This document shows positions 18,201-25,566 of a DNA stretch of 64,000 nt, piece by piece; the first letter of the stretch is position 1; every line of letters begins with the position of its first letter. The notes beneath the pieces are model-generated. The model saw nothing but the letters and a program-made list of their open reading frames with translations. It did not search any database and had not been told where the DNA came from. The DNA comes from Hippasteria phrygiana. Its lineage: Eukaryota; Echinodermata; Asteroidea; Valvatida; Goniasteridae. The stretch covers positions 744,001 to 808,000 of the forward strand of contig JAZGUH010000199.1 of assembly GCA_037893225.1 (NCBI GenBank), read 5' to 3'. Both the position numbers and the translations under genes were made by a program.

Positions 18201-20875
18201 AATTAAAGGGCAAAAAGGGTTGGCGTATCTGAAGTCGACCCCCCCCCCCTTTCCCTGTTCTAGTACCGCCCCCATCAGACATTATGGTAAAGGAGTGATC
18301 GGTTTGCTGAATGCCAAACCATTTCAAACCTTGTTAACCCATTCTGGCCGGCTGTAATTAATGGGATCCTGGTATGCCGATACGGGCTTGTGCAGCCAAG
18401 CAATAGGCAAACAAAGAGGCATTATTAATGCCTTGCAGTGGACTAGTTACCCATCCCGACCCTATTCATACTGTGAAGAGATCAGATTATCTGGTCTTGT
18501 TTCAGTGTGAGGGGGCTGGTTCTTCCACACTTTCCTCTGTAGCCCACACTCTGTGGCCCTTGGCCTTGTGATGGGGGACTTGCATAAAAAAAAACCCAAA
18601 ACAATGGATTGAGTATGTGCAGGAATGTGTGTATGGATGACAACCACGGCTATGGCCATCGTCCGTATTCAAGAGTTTAGAGAAACGTTTCAAGTTGGAC
18701 TTAATTTCAAAGTGAACAAAGAAACTGACAGAAGCGGGATTCGAACCTGCGACCTCTAGGTTACCGTACCGGCGCTCTACCAACTGAGCTATCTTGCCCT
18801 ATGTTGGCGGTCTCCCAAATTGTCAGTATCTTTGTTCGGGTGGGCGCTAGTCAGAAGTCAGAAGTTAGACTTAAGTTAGACCTGTAGTCTTGAACATAAA
18901 CCAGAATATTTATCTTGAGTGATGACGAGTGCATAAATCAATATTTGATGGCAGGTATTATCGACAACATCTCGGATGCGGTCCACCGCAGCCGCAAGAC
19001 GCTCCTCCTGCTGTCTCCTGGCTTTGTCGAGAGTGAGTGGTGCTGCTACGAGTTCCAATCCGCACTCTCCCAGATGCTGCACCTGCAGGCGGACCTCATC
19101 CCTGTCATCTTTGAGGACCTGGGCCCCCCAGAGAACCTCTCCCCGGACCTACAAGTAAGCAACACTTAAAACCTCCAATGAATGAAACCTTGAGGATGAC
19201 AATAAAGCTAGCTATCCATGTAAAGTGCATTCCAGTTCGTTCTGTGCCTGTTGCATTTTTAGCATATAGCTTACTCATATAGATCTATAATGCAGCAGAC
19301 ATCAAACACACTCAAAGCAAGCTTTACTCACCTATCATTTGTGTCCTGTTCAATTTTTTTCCGAATGACACTGAGTAAAGCAAATATAATTCCACTTTAT
19401 CAGTATTTGAGAGAGTCTCTTGAATCCTTCAAACAAGTGAGAAGATGGAATAAGCCAGTTCGGTATCTTAAAGGTCAAAGGTTATTCGGGATAAAATTGC
19501 TGACGTAATGTCACGCCGTGTTACGCGAACGCCCATTCTGATTGAATTTAACACGTGCGCGTTGTGCGACCACCTTTTGCGTTCACATGCGCGCGTTAGG
19601 TCACGCGGGTCATTCGGGATAAAATGCCATTGTGCACATGCGCAGTTGAATTATACCGAAACTGGCTTATTAGCGTCGGTGATGATGTGAATTAGAAAAA
19701 GAGATCTTTGCCCTCTGCTGTCGTAGTGTATGAAGCACTGTATGCTCGGTGCTTTCCGAGAGCTTGTGTGAAGAATTTACAGGCTTACTTGGGTGGGACT
19801 TGAACCCATGACCTCCTGCTTACTAGTGAAGACTTCTGCCGGTAGTACACAACAGTGCCCTCATGCAGTATTGTAGTACTCGAATCCTGGGCCATGAAGT
19901 ACGAGTACAAGAATTTGTGTCCCCTGAACAATTTTGCAAATTCGGTAGCCGAGTACGAGCACAAGTACTTGTATATTAGTAACGAGTATTTGTATATATG
20001 TGTAACAAGTATGATCTTTTGATGAGTACTTTAAAAATTGTGCAAATTTTGTACCAATTCTCTGTGCTCCATGAAGCCAAATGTGTCAAAACAGGGGTGA
20101 GATTTGTCAGGTTTTTTCCTGATTTCAGGATTTTTTGTCTGGAATTCAGAATTTTAAAAAAATCTCTTTTGCAATCTGGAATTCCTGAGGTGTTGTCCCA
20201 AAGATGTTTTACCTGTAAAAGTGGATATCGACCAATAAAAACGGATATTTTAATACAAAATATATATTGATTTGGGGTCCTCATGGATTTTTCATTTTTG
20301 GCCAATCTCGCCCCTGGTCAAAAGTATTGAAGCAACGGTACTTATTAAGTTTACTTTAAGTTGTGTTTAATCACGAGTCCTTAAAATCAAATAGTACTTC
20401 TCAGGTCAAATGCAGTTTCAAGAAATCGATTACGAGTACTTCTATGATAAGTACAATTTCAGGAAAATAAGTCGAAATACTTTGCTGAGTACGAGTACCT
20501 TTAATCCGGGAAGTAGTACTCATTATGAGAACGTCATACTGTAAACAACACTGCCCTCTTGTGACAAAAGAATACGAGTACATCAGAAAAAAGTAACAAA
20601 CCTAATATTCTGACCTCACTCTACAGACAGTACTCCGGACTCTGTCATATGTGACCTGGCCTGGTGCCGTGCAGGGAGGTCGGTACCAGACAGCGGAAGA
20701 CCGGGAACGATTCTGGAAGCTGCTCTGGCAGGCCCTACCGTCAAGCCCGCTGGGCCGGGAGGATGAAAACGAGCAGCTGGAGATGGATTTGAATCCTGGC
20801 CGGCATGCCGGAATGACCATTGCCGACGATGACTCCATTACTGGGGGAGATAGGGTCTTGCTGTTACATGATTAG
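129..20875 (+). CDS. EGF/Ig-TIR transmembrane receptor (5'-truncated by window)
   Basis: Twelve exons with GT/AG boundaries and matching phases: 129-284, 2761-2985, 4531-4659, 6235-6412, 8423-8544, 11088-11402, 12250-12564, 14932-15204, 15704-15850, 17203-17349, 18955-19154 and 20627-20875 (stop TAG). They join into 817 codons open at the 5' side. The start codon and signal peptide lie outside the window. Approximate order: residues 1-126 unrecognised extracellular part, 127-169 EGF module with eight cysteines, 170-269 Ig1, 270-374 Ig2, 375-479 Ig3, 480-570 Ig4, a transmembrane helix near 577-601, basic juxtamembrane, TIR about 622-775, and a short acidic tail. Most extracellular exons are phase 1-1, as is usual for shuffled modules. 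Many NxS/T sequons are present. It is predicted to be a type I membrane receptor signalling through TIR adaptors. The EGF followed by Ig resembles Tie receptors; the TIR resembles TLR/IL-1R. Function is inferred from domains only. Ortholog identity is not established. Confidence 0.88.
1056..1288. mobile_element. MITE family A, complete copy (inverted-repeat element)
   Basis: The ends read CAATTTCATAGAGCTGCTTA and its inverse, TTAAGCAGCTCTATGAAATTGG. The interior is largely palindromic: AAACTCCATGTGATTT recurs inverted as ATCACATGGAGTTTTAG. Other copies are at 15921-16167, 41947-42192 and 43476-43708. Degenerate pieces are near 28100-28350 and 48310-48385. No reading frame. Confidence 0.8.
1307..1625 (+). 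mobile_element. MITE family B copy, TIR ACACCATTTGC
   Basis: It starts TGTAGTGTACACCATTTGCT and carries the internal blocks TAGTCTGGTTCCCTGATC and GACAGCACACCAGGTGCCAT. The same blocks occur at 5553-5932, 16600-16960, 47885-48206 (inverted) and 50572-50790. This copy lacks the right terminus. Confidence 0.65.
1646..1790. mobile_element. Fragment of CAGGGTTCCCA-type element with TGGAAAAGTCATGG repeats
   Basis: The start CAGGGTTCCCATGGCCTGG and the repeated CTGGAAA/GTCATGGAATTTT words match the elements at 44731-44961 and 49568-49799. The right end is not clear. Confidence 0.5.
2761..2985 (+). CDS. Receptor exon: extracellular segment before the EGF module
   Basis: This phase 1-1 exon encodes 75 residues with cysteines in [13 protein letters not shown] and IWCNI and a sequon NATF near the end. 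The donor is GTAGGG. The acceptor polypyrimidine tract is weak, so the exact start is less sure than for other exons. The frame joins cleanly to both neighbours. No domain family recognised. Confidence 0.55.
3069..3570. repeat. Tandem array of an ~18-20 bp unit (TATTGCTTAGCAGAAA)
   Basis: About 25 imperfect copies of a unit like AATATTGCTTAGCAGAAAC. The TGCTTAGCAG core is the same as the inner terminus of MITE family A (for example TTTGCTTAGCATGAAAA at 15957), suggesting the array grew from it. It sits in an intron of the receptor. Confidence 0.8.
4080..4475. mobile_element. tRNA-derived element with inverted tRNA-like ends
   Basis: The right end (4400-4475) is tRNA-like: AAGATAGTTGAGTTGGTAGA (A box) and GGTTCAAATCC (B box). 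The left end (4087-4135) carries the inverse AGCTATCTTGCCCTATATTGG. Both are joined inward to a TACTGACAATTTGG-type segment, so the two ends form a fold-back. Copies or pieces are at 8865-9240, 9376-9530, 9895-9970, 18706-18830, 21300-21470, 27600-27725, 29520-29578 and 62770-62880. Confidence 0.7.
4531..4659 (+). CDS. Receptor exon: EGF-like module
   Basis: This 43-residue phase 1-1 exon has eight cysteines in a [10 protein letters not shown]...CSC...C...CMC...GTRC pattern, a laminin/Tie-type EGF spacing. The acceptor is TTCTTCACAG and the donor GTAAAT. It directly precedes the first clear Ig domain, as the last EGF repeat does in Tie1/Tie2 receptors. Confidence 0.85.
5553..5932 (+). mobile_element. 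MITE family B, most complete copy
   Basis: Inverted termini are TAGTATATACACCATTTGC at the left (from about 5557) and GCAAATGGTGTATACTATA at the right. The element is about 375 bp with no reading frame. Internal blocks are shared with the other copies of the family. It lies in the intron between the EGF and Ig1 exons of the receptor. Confidence 0.75.
6235..8544 (+). CDS. Receptor exons: Ig domain 1, split over two exons
   Basis: Exons 6235-6412 and 8423-8544 join in phase 2 and together encode one Ig domain. The B-strand cysteine is in FTLICTAHG, a tryptophan lies in AWSWSKVG and the F-strand is DNGIYWCDI. The intron inside the domain is 2.0 kb and contains an hAT-like element at 7694-8303. 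Confidence 0.85.
6918..7140. mobile_element. Inverted-repeat element with CACAAGTC motifs
   Basis: AATCACAAGCTATTCAAATG followed by CAAAGGCATTCCTTTGTCATTG, and the flanking CACAAGTCC/GGACTTGTG words, match the better defined element at 44004-44183. The boundaries are approximate. Confidence 0.5.
7340..7560. repeat. Dispersed repeat with TGTGGAGACATGG motifs
   Basis: The stretch from TGCATCCCTGTGGAGACATGG through CATAGACTTTGTACACAAAA to TCTCCACAGGGTACAGTATA recurs inverted at 30518-30712 in an ODF2 intron. TGTGGAGAC recurs several times inside. I do not recognise the class. Confidence 0.6.
7694..8303. mobile_element. hAT-like non-autonomous transposon with perfect 8-bp TSD
   Basis: Termini TAGGGGTGTGCAT and ATGCACACCCCTA are exact inverted repeats. 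The flanks 7686-7693 and 8304-8311 are both TTTCCAAA. TIR length, TAGGG-type end and an 8-bp duplication fit the hAT superfamily. Inside, CGGGTACCCGAGTACCCG and a tandem CGGGTACCCGGGTA block (8219-8273) form a GC-rich palindromic zone. A partial relative lies at 20881-21010. Confidence 0.88.
8552..8766 (-). mobile_element. Truncated copy of the CAGGGGTGAGATT element
   Basis: It shares TCTGGAATTCCTGAGGTGTTG, TATAGACCAATAAAAACGGA and the terminus CTCGCCCCTG with 20092-20316. The left terminus is missing. It starts just after the donor of the Ig1b exon. Other pieces are at 48505-48690 and 52893-53100 (opposite orientation). Confidence 0.65.
8865..9530. mobile_element. Cluster of three tRNA-derived element copies in alternating orientation
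   Basis: Minus-oriented tRNA-like at 8869-8935, plus at 9166-9237, minus at 9377-9449. The plus copy reads GGCAAGATAGCTCAGTTGGT...GGTTCAAATCCCGCTCCTGCC. The acceptor stem GGCAAGA/TCCTGCC pairs at six of seven positions. The anticodon loop ATGGTAT would give GGT (Thr). All lie in a receptor intron with repeated flanks, so they are elements rather than tRNA genes. Confidence 0.7.
10224..10596. mobile_element. TTAA-flanked element with ATCCTCC tandem interior
   Basis: TTAA lies at both ends (10224-10227, 10593-10596). The right end is GGTTAGGGTTAA and the left is a degenerate TTAAACTCCCTCC. The interior is made of AATCCTCCAAAATCCTC-like words, with the inverse TTTTGGAGGATTTGGG at the right. It is the same design as 39681-40000. 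Confidence 0.65.
11088..11402 (+). CDS. Receptor exon: Ig domain 2
   Basis: Single phase 1-1 exon of 105 residues. The B-strand is VTFACQV, the core tryptophan is in VRWVKG and the F-strand is [10 protein letters not shown], all expected of an I/V-type Ig fold. Sequons NHT and NVT are near its start. The local GC content is higher than in the surrounding intron. Confidence 0.9.
11507..11770 (+). repeat. Dispersed repeat, AAATCGCCCAATACAAGGCT family
   Basis: About 260 bp shared with 16298-16545: TTGAAATCGCCC, GGGTTGGCGACAT, GCCAACCCTACC, TTACGGTTTTCCTG, AAATTATCCCAATTTTCAGA and GTGAGACCAACTCAC. It could be a SINE tail. No coding potential. Confidence 0.65.
12250..12564 (+). CDS. Receptor exon: Ig domain 3, atypical cysteines
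   Basis: Single phase 1-1 exon of 105 residues. It has the B-strand cysteine in VTLRCLVRQ and a core tryptophan in VTWSVQNG. Where the F-strand cysteine is expected (after PGDDGKVVA) an isoleucine is found. A second cysteine is instead near the start, in YPECSFLD. It is related to nephrin/Kirrel-type Ig domains by overall look, but the canonical disulfide cannot form. Confidence 0.85.
13174..13540. mobile_element. Copy of GTTCATTTTCGAATA hAT-like family
   Basis: It begins TAAGGCTGTTCATTTCCGAA and ends ATTCGCTATATTCGGGAGCT, as the complete copy at 53691-54126 does. Numerous GAATATTCG words are present. A target-site duplication could not be found for this copy. Confidence 0.65.
13558..14594. 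mobile_element. ~1-kb inverted-repeat element containing a large palindrome
   Basis: The left end TTAACCCCCTCCTATGATC is mirrored by the right end ATCATAGGAGGGTATA, giving TTAA-like termini (TTAA/TATA). The inside holds three TGTTTAAAC words at 13717-13761 and the palindrome at 14143-14308. I see no reading frame resembling a transposase. Confidence 0.6.
14143..14308. repeat. Near-perfect 76-bp-arm palindrome
   Basis: The left arm 14143-14218 and right arm 14232-14308 are inverse complements apart from a small difference near GACGCTGAT/ATCAAGCGCCC. The spacer is 13 bp. Each arm itself contains the 24-bp palindrome made of GGTTTTAAACGT followed by its complement. It could form a stable cruciform or hairpin. 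Confidence 0.92.
14932..15204 (+). CDS. Receptor exon: Ig domain 4 (membrane-proximal)
   Basis: Phase 1-1 exon of 91 residues with canonical cysteines in ATIRCSARA and ANLTCQVSN and a core tryptophan in YSWTLQ. The sequons NSS and NLT are present. It is followed after 0.5 kb by the transmembrane exon. Confidence 0.9.
15320..15660. repeat. Degenerate GAGTCC/CCAAGT tandem repeat
   Basis: Short words such as TCCGAGTCC, TTGGTGTCCGAGTC and AAGTTGAGTCCAAG are repeated irregularly. It lies directly upstream of the transmembrane exon. TCCGAGT is also the core of the minisatellite at 24634-24923. Confidence 0.7.
15704..15850 (+). CDS. Receptor exon: transmembrane segment
   Basis: Phase 1-1 exon of 49 residues. 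A hydrophobic run from about IGFSVSGG through [10 protein letters not shown] is followed by a stop-transfer cluster (HRYRKEIK) and [10 protein letters not shown]. This places the Ig part outside and the TIR part inside the cell. Confidence 0.88.
15921..16167. mobile_element. MITE family A copy
   Basis: The left end is GGGGCCAATTTCATGCCGATG and the right end is TTAGCAGCTCCGTGAAATTG then GCCCCTGA. Tandem-like GCTTAGCATGAAAA words lie inside. It is in the receptor intron after the transmembrane exon. Confidence 0.78.
16298..16545 (+). repeat. Second copy of the AAATCGCCC dispersed repeat
   Basis: See the copy at 11507-11770. About 250 bp is collinear, with GGTAGGGTTTGGCGACATG and CAATTTTCAGACCTCGGGC. 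A family B MITE fragment begins just downstream, near 16600. Confidence 0.65.
16600..16960 (+). mobile_element. MITE family B fragment
   Basis: GAGCAATTTATAGACGTCAG, AGGTCGGGGAACTAGACTAT and GTCAGCACGTGATTTGACAG correspond to blocks in the copy at 5553-5932. The left terminus is missing. Confidence 0.6.
17203..20875 (+). CDS. Receptor exons: TIR domain and C-terminal tail
   Basis: Three exons (17203-17349, 18955-19154, 20627-20875) encode a full TIR domain. Box 1 is FDVFISYKS. The box 2/BB-loop region is [12 protein letters not shown], in which the usual RD is RF. The central part has [12 protein letters not shown] followed by ESEWCCYEF. Box 3 is [11 protein letters not shown] roughly 40-residue acidic tail follows to the TAG at 20873-20875. 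The central part is closer to TLRs than to classical IL-1R TIRs in my reading. Confidence 0.9.
17438..17825. mobile_element. TAGTCTGGTTC-ended MITE with 8-bp direct repeats
   Basis: Termini are TAGTCTGGTTCCCTGACC and its near inverse TGGTCTGAGAACCAGACTA (plus one T). Both sides carry GCAGAAAC (17430-17437 and 17826-17833). It lies between the first two TIR exons. The 8-bp TSD suggests a hAT or P type. Confidence 0.75.
18418..18590 (+). mobile_element. SINE-like family C fragment
   Basis: AGGCATTATTAATGCCTTGC and the CTTGTTTCAGTGTGAGGGGG block match, inverted, the longer copies at 32385-32660 and 35865-36160. The tRNA-like head is missing here. Confidence 0.6.
18706..18830 (-). mobile_element. 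tRNA-derived element, minus orientation
   Basis: On the minus strand it reads GGCAAGATAGCTCAGTTGGT at 18799 downward and a B box at GGTTCGAATCCCGC (18734-18747). Flanks AAAGTGAACAAAGAAACTG and TGGCGGTCTCCCAAATTGTC are shared with the other copies. Confidence 0.7.
19449..19671. mobile_element. Short MITE with AATAAGCCAGTTCGGTAT termini
   Basis: The left AATAAGCCAGTTCGGTAT mirrors the right ATACCGAAACTGGCTTATT. The interior is CpG-rich (GTCACGCCGTGTTACGCG, ACGTGCGCGTTGTGCGACC). Possible TA duplication. It sits between the last two TIR exons. Confidence 0.65.
20092..20316. mobile_element. CAGGGGTGAGATT-ended hAT-like MITE, complete
   Basis: Termini CAGGGGTGAGATT and AATCTCGCCCCTG are inverted repeats with one mismatch. 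Both flanks carry GTCAAAA (20085-20091, 20317-20323). The length is 225 bp. Related pieces are at 8552-8766, 48505-48690 and 52893-53100. Confidence 0.78.
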
Positions 20876-21299
20876 GTTAGGGCTGTGCATCCAAACCGGG
20901 TACCCAAGTACCCGATGCCAGGAACTGCTTCCAGATTATCTGTAGCCGAATTTCTCAGACAATGAAAAAGAACGTTTTTGAATCTCATTTGTGGGGAAGT
21001 TTCAAATTGAAAAGCAAGGTACCCATTTTGCTTGCGAAAATGCAATTTAACGCTGTATTATAGAGCTCACTGTATGCTTTTGCATCTTGCCGCATTGATG
21101 CACCAATGTGGTAGCATTAATGTGCTGACCTTTACGAACTATAATAATATGAACGGCAAGGGGGGGGGGGAAGGTGCTCTGGTGCTCACAAGCTATCCAA
21201 CCCTTGGGTGGCCACTTGATCCGAATTTGACTGCAGGGTTTGTGGTTTTAATGACAAAAAGTTCCATGAATTATAATACATATTGTTTGATGAATTATA

Positions 21300-21470
21300 A
21301 GTTAAAAAGTCATATCCTCATTGAGTGATCCCCACAATGTCGCTTCCCAGGTTGTATGGTAAAATTTGGCGCCCACCCGAACAGAGATACTGGCAAGATA
21401 GCTCAGTTGGTAGAGCGCCGGTACAGTATTCCGGAGGTCGCAGGTTCGAATCCCGCTCCTGGCAGTTTTC
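21300..21470 (+). mobile_element. tRNA-derived element, plus orientation
   Basis: GGCAAGATAGCTCAGTTGGT and GGTTCGAATCCCGCTCC form A and B boxes at 21391-21466. The upstream part (TGAGTGATCCCCACAATGTC...) is shared with 4258 and 9019. This copy has the best preserved B box. Confidence 0.7.
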
Positions 21471-23530
21471 TTTGTTCACTTCAAAAACAAAATTCATGAT
21501 TAGTTGAAAATTTGTTGAGGGTCACCTTGTGTGCAGTGCTCTTAATGAGAATGGCATTTTTCCCCATCCTCTGTTGGCTTGTTAGTGGAATAAATTCAAT
21601 TATATCCTGCATTCTTTTCCTTGCTAATAGTATTTTGGAAGAAATCGTTTTCAGCTTCGTTTGTTTGGCTGCATTGAAGCTTCAAACCTCAGTGAAAATA
21701 TGCTCAGATGAGAAAAATGATGATGTACTGTTTGAAAAAAAAATTAAAAAGCTAAAAAAAAATTTCTAATAATTTAACTTTATCGCTGTAAATATTTTTT
21801 CTTGTACACGTACAAAGGTTAATTTTTTTATATCAGCCCACATGCTTAACGGCCATGTTGGTAGTTTGAATAGAGTGTGTAAAAGTGTATTCTTAAAGCA
21901 TGTATTATAATAATTGTAAAAATCTATTTTTCGAAGAATGCATGCTGCATGAATATTTGCAAGAAGTAAAATTTGGACTAAAGTGCTATTTTTATCAGTA
22001 CTCAAGGAGATGTAAAAGTATGTCATACTTGGAGGCTAAATAAAAAAAACAATTGTTAACTTCTATTTTTAGATTATGGCATGCAATATTTGACAAGATA
22101 GCTGCTCCCTCTTTTTTTTTAAAGATGGCTTTTGTTTGGATGACATTCAAAACCTGCAATAAATTGACTGGGAGGCATTTCTTCTCTTCCTCTTGCATTT
22201 GTATTGCCTTTTTTTTTAGAAAAGCAAAAACAAAACCAAAACCAAATAAGGAGGGGCACTCCAGTAAATGGCGTCAGTGCGCCACAGGCTCCAGTATCTC
22301 ATCACGGTACCTCAGAGCTGTAAGTGTACCACCAAGGGTGGATCTAGGGGGAAGGGGGGGGGGGGGGCACTGTACTGCGTACACCCACCCACAAAACTCA
22401 GCCCAATTTTTTTTTGGCCCCTCAGAAAAAGATTGCAACCATTTTTTTTTTGCCCCACCCGGCTTCTCGTTCTGCATTAAAAACTTCACATAAAACCCTA
22501 AAACATTTATTTATAGACATAAAAATCACATAAAATGAGGATATCACTGTCGAGAGTGGCTGTACATAAAATACAAATAAATATATCACCATAAAATAAA
22601 AATAAAAATTCACCTAATTATTTTATTTAAATAAATAAATAAAATACCTAAAATACAAATAAAGTGACATAGATGGGAAAGGAACAATTAATGGCAAGCC
22701 AAGGGAGGGTACAAGCGGGGCGAAAGGGAACAGGGTGCGGGATTTAAAAACGGGGAATAAAATATATAAAAAATTGAACTGATGAGAGGTACGATAAAAG
22801 TCCAATATAATTATCTAATATAAGTCTGATTAAAATATGAAATGGCACTAGGTAAAAAAGAATGATTGTGTCTCGTAGTATGAGAGTTCAATTGACGGAT
22901 TCGACCCGACCTATTTAATACTATGAGAGAATGGAGTGGGTGAGTATCATCCTGCATATTGCCTTGGTTCTGAGTTTGGAGTCCAGAGCATTGTGGTCCA
23001 ATAACTTTCCGAATATCGTTTTTCCCACTTTTTAAACATTCTATTGATTCTTTAAACCAACCGATGAAAATCGCAGCTCATAAAAATGTCATAAAGATAA
23101 TCAAATAAGGTCACATTTCCTTTTGGGTAAATGATAACCCTGGAAAAAATATTGACCAATAGGAGCGCTCGTTTCAGCGTGGATGCTTTCTTTTGTAAAC
23201 AACAACAAACGTGAATGGAGCTGGTAAAGTTCACGGACGCCGACAACTTCGGACATAAACATGTAAGTTTAGATGCTTCCTCCATGCTTTGGTATGGTTC
23301 TTTTTTTTACTCTTGAGTACTTGTTGTCTCAAATTTAGTGTAGTTATCAGAAATGTACGAATTCTAAGTTATAAGTCTGCTTATTATTCGAAATTATTCT
23401 CGTTGAAAGTTGTCGTCTGCCTCCGCCAAATTCATTTTTACAGTGTTATGTTTAATGGAAAGCCGTGCATTTCCGACAGTAATTTTGTTTCTTCTAGTTC
23501 TAACACTAACACGTCCAACCATGGAAGCAG

Positions 23531-24275
23531 GTCAACTCGGACCCAAACCAACTCGGACCCATGCCAACTCGGACCCATGCCAACTCGGACCCACTACCAA
23601 CTCGGACCCACGGCCAACTCGGACCCACGGCCAACTCGGACCCACTACCAACTCGGACCCACTACCAACTCGGACCCACTACCAACTCGGACCCACGGCC
23701 AACTCGGACCCACTGCCAACTCGGACCCATACCAACTCGGACCCACTACCAACTCGGACCCATACCAACTCGGACCCATACCAACTCGGACCCATACCAA
23801 CTCGGACCCATACCAACTCGGACCCATACCAACTCGGACCCATACCAACTCGGACCCATACCAACTCGGACCCATACCAACTCGGACCCATACCAACTCG
23901 GACCCATACCAACTCGGACCCATACCAACTCGGACCCATACCAACTCGGACCCATACCAACTCGGACCCATACCAACTCGGACCCATACCAACTCGGACC
24001 CATACCAACTCGGACCCATACCAACTCGGACCCATACCAACTCGGACCCATACCAACTCGGACCCATACCAACTCGGACCCATACCAACTCGGACCCATA
24101 CCAACTCGGACCCATACCAACTCGGACCCATACCAACTCGGACCCATACCAACTCGGACCCATACCAACTCGGACCCATACCAACTCGGACCCATACCAA
24201 CTCGGACCCATACCAACTCGGACCCATACCAACTCGGACCCATACCAACTCGGACCCATACCAACTCGGACCCAT
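23531..24275. repeat. Minisatellite, 16/17-bp unit (AACTCGGACCCATACC)
   Basis: The first third mixes 16- and 17-bp variants (...CCATGCC, ...CCACTACC, ...CCACGGCC). From about 23757 it is a homogeneous run of some 32 exact 16-bp units. The unit has no stop in any frame, so long open frames on both strands are by-products. The 12-bp core CCAACTCGGACC is shared, inverted, with 24634-24923. Confidence 0.95.
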
Positions 24276-24633
24276 CGTGCGAATTTTGTACATGTACATG
24301 TATTTGTTTTATGGTGTTCTTCCGCTCAAAAAAATTAAACCTATATAGATATGTTTTATAAGTATCTATAGTATAAAATGTGACCCGGGTTGGGGGCCAT
24401 GTCCCCCCGTCCCACCCCCAAGATCGCCGCCCATGGTCATAAACCAAAGTTCACTGAATTGCCGATTGACTTACAAATTTTACAAGTGCAAAAGTAACTC
24501 AGAAAAATAATGCCGTATTTAATTCAGATACAGTAATTCAGAAACAATGTTTTTTTCATTTCTTCGCGTTTTGGGAATCTTCACTGCATACGCTCGTCCT
24601 ATCCAGTATTTATATTATGCCGATTCAATCTTG

Positions 24634-24923
24634 TTGGGTCCGACTTGGTCATGCTTGGGTCCGAGTTGGCCGCGGGTCCGAGTTGGCCGCGGGTCCGAGT
24701 TGGCCGCGGGTCCGAGTTGGCCGCGGGTCCGAGTTGGCCGCGGGTCCGAGTTGGCCGCGGGTCCGAGTTGGCCGCGGGTCCGAGTTGGCCGCGGGTCCGA
24801 GTTGGCCGCGGGTCCGAGTTGGCCGCGGGTCCGAGTTGGCCGCGGGTCCGAGTTGGCCGCGGGTCCGAGTTGGCCGCGGGTCCGAGTTGGCCGCGGGTCC
24901 GAGTTGGCCGCGGGTCCGAGTTG
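24634..24923. repeat. Minisatellite, 17-bp unit (GGGTCCGAGTTGGCCGC), inverted relative of 23531-24275
   Basis: About 16 near-identical units follow two variant ones. The inverse complement of its core is CCAACTCGGACCC, the core of the upstream array. The two arrays are head-to-head across a 358-bp unique spacer. Confidence 0.95.
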
Positions 24924-25142
24924 ACTCGAAACCCTAACCATGGTCTAACTTGTTATAAACGCCACTCTGCTGTGGCGTTTTTTTTCCTTTTCTTCTTAAA
25001 TGTGGTGCTCATATACTACGGTATATATATATTGCATGTATTCATTAAGATGTTTGTTTGCTCAAGGCAAGGACCGGAGGCGGGAAGGAGGAATTGGATT
25101 TTTTTATTTTCAAAAAGTGATTTTTTTTGCTGAGAAAAATAC

Positions 25143-25566
25143 TGGTAATCGTTACCTTTAGGACCCCGTTCCATATAAGAGAATGAAGGAGATACCCCCT
25201 CAATATTTTTGCGATGATACAGGCAGGAAAAGTCACTCTGTGTGCTTGAAATCATCTAAATAGTTCGCTAAGATATCATGTTGAATATGAGCAAGCTGAA
25301 TTTTGTGGAAAGATGGCAGGGTTTTGATTTATGAGGGAAATTATGGGGTAAAACGGCAACGTCTCCGACTGCAAACAAAGGTTGGAAAGTCACAATTTAT
25401 TTGAAAGTGCATTTCAAAATTACAACAAACATGAGTTAATCTGAAGAAAAAAGACTGCTTTAGCCTGGAAAAGTCACTTTGGTACTGTAAAGTCATCTGC
25501 AAAAGTCAGTTTTGAACGGAACTCGTAAAAACAATATTAGAGGTGTCTTAAAGGTAACGATTACCA
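25143..25566. mobile_element. MITE with perfect 18-bp TIR
   Basis: TGGTAATCGTTACCTTTA at the left (25143-25160) is the exact inverse complement of 25549-25566. Flanks carry AAATAC on both sides. No reading frame. The superfamily is not clear. Confidence 0.82.

Noticed and set aside
23289..24447. Long open frames of 200-350 codons on both strands in the minisatellite
   Set aside because: The 16/17-bp unit simply lacks stops, so all frames read through. The products are pure repeats (such as TRTHTNSDPYQLGP), and there is no splice or conservation evidence.
23531..24923. CRISPR-like direct repeats
   Set aside because: No spacers, the units are contiguous, and the genome is eukaryotic.
24547..25133. 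Open frames with SELAAGPSWPR repeats
   Set aside because: Same reason: a by-product of the 17-bp unit. No conserved domain.
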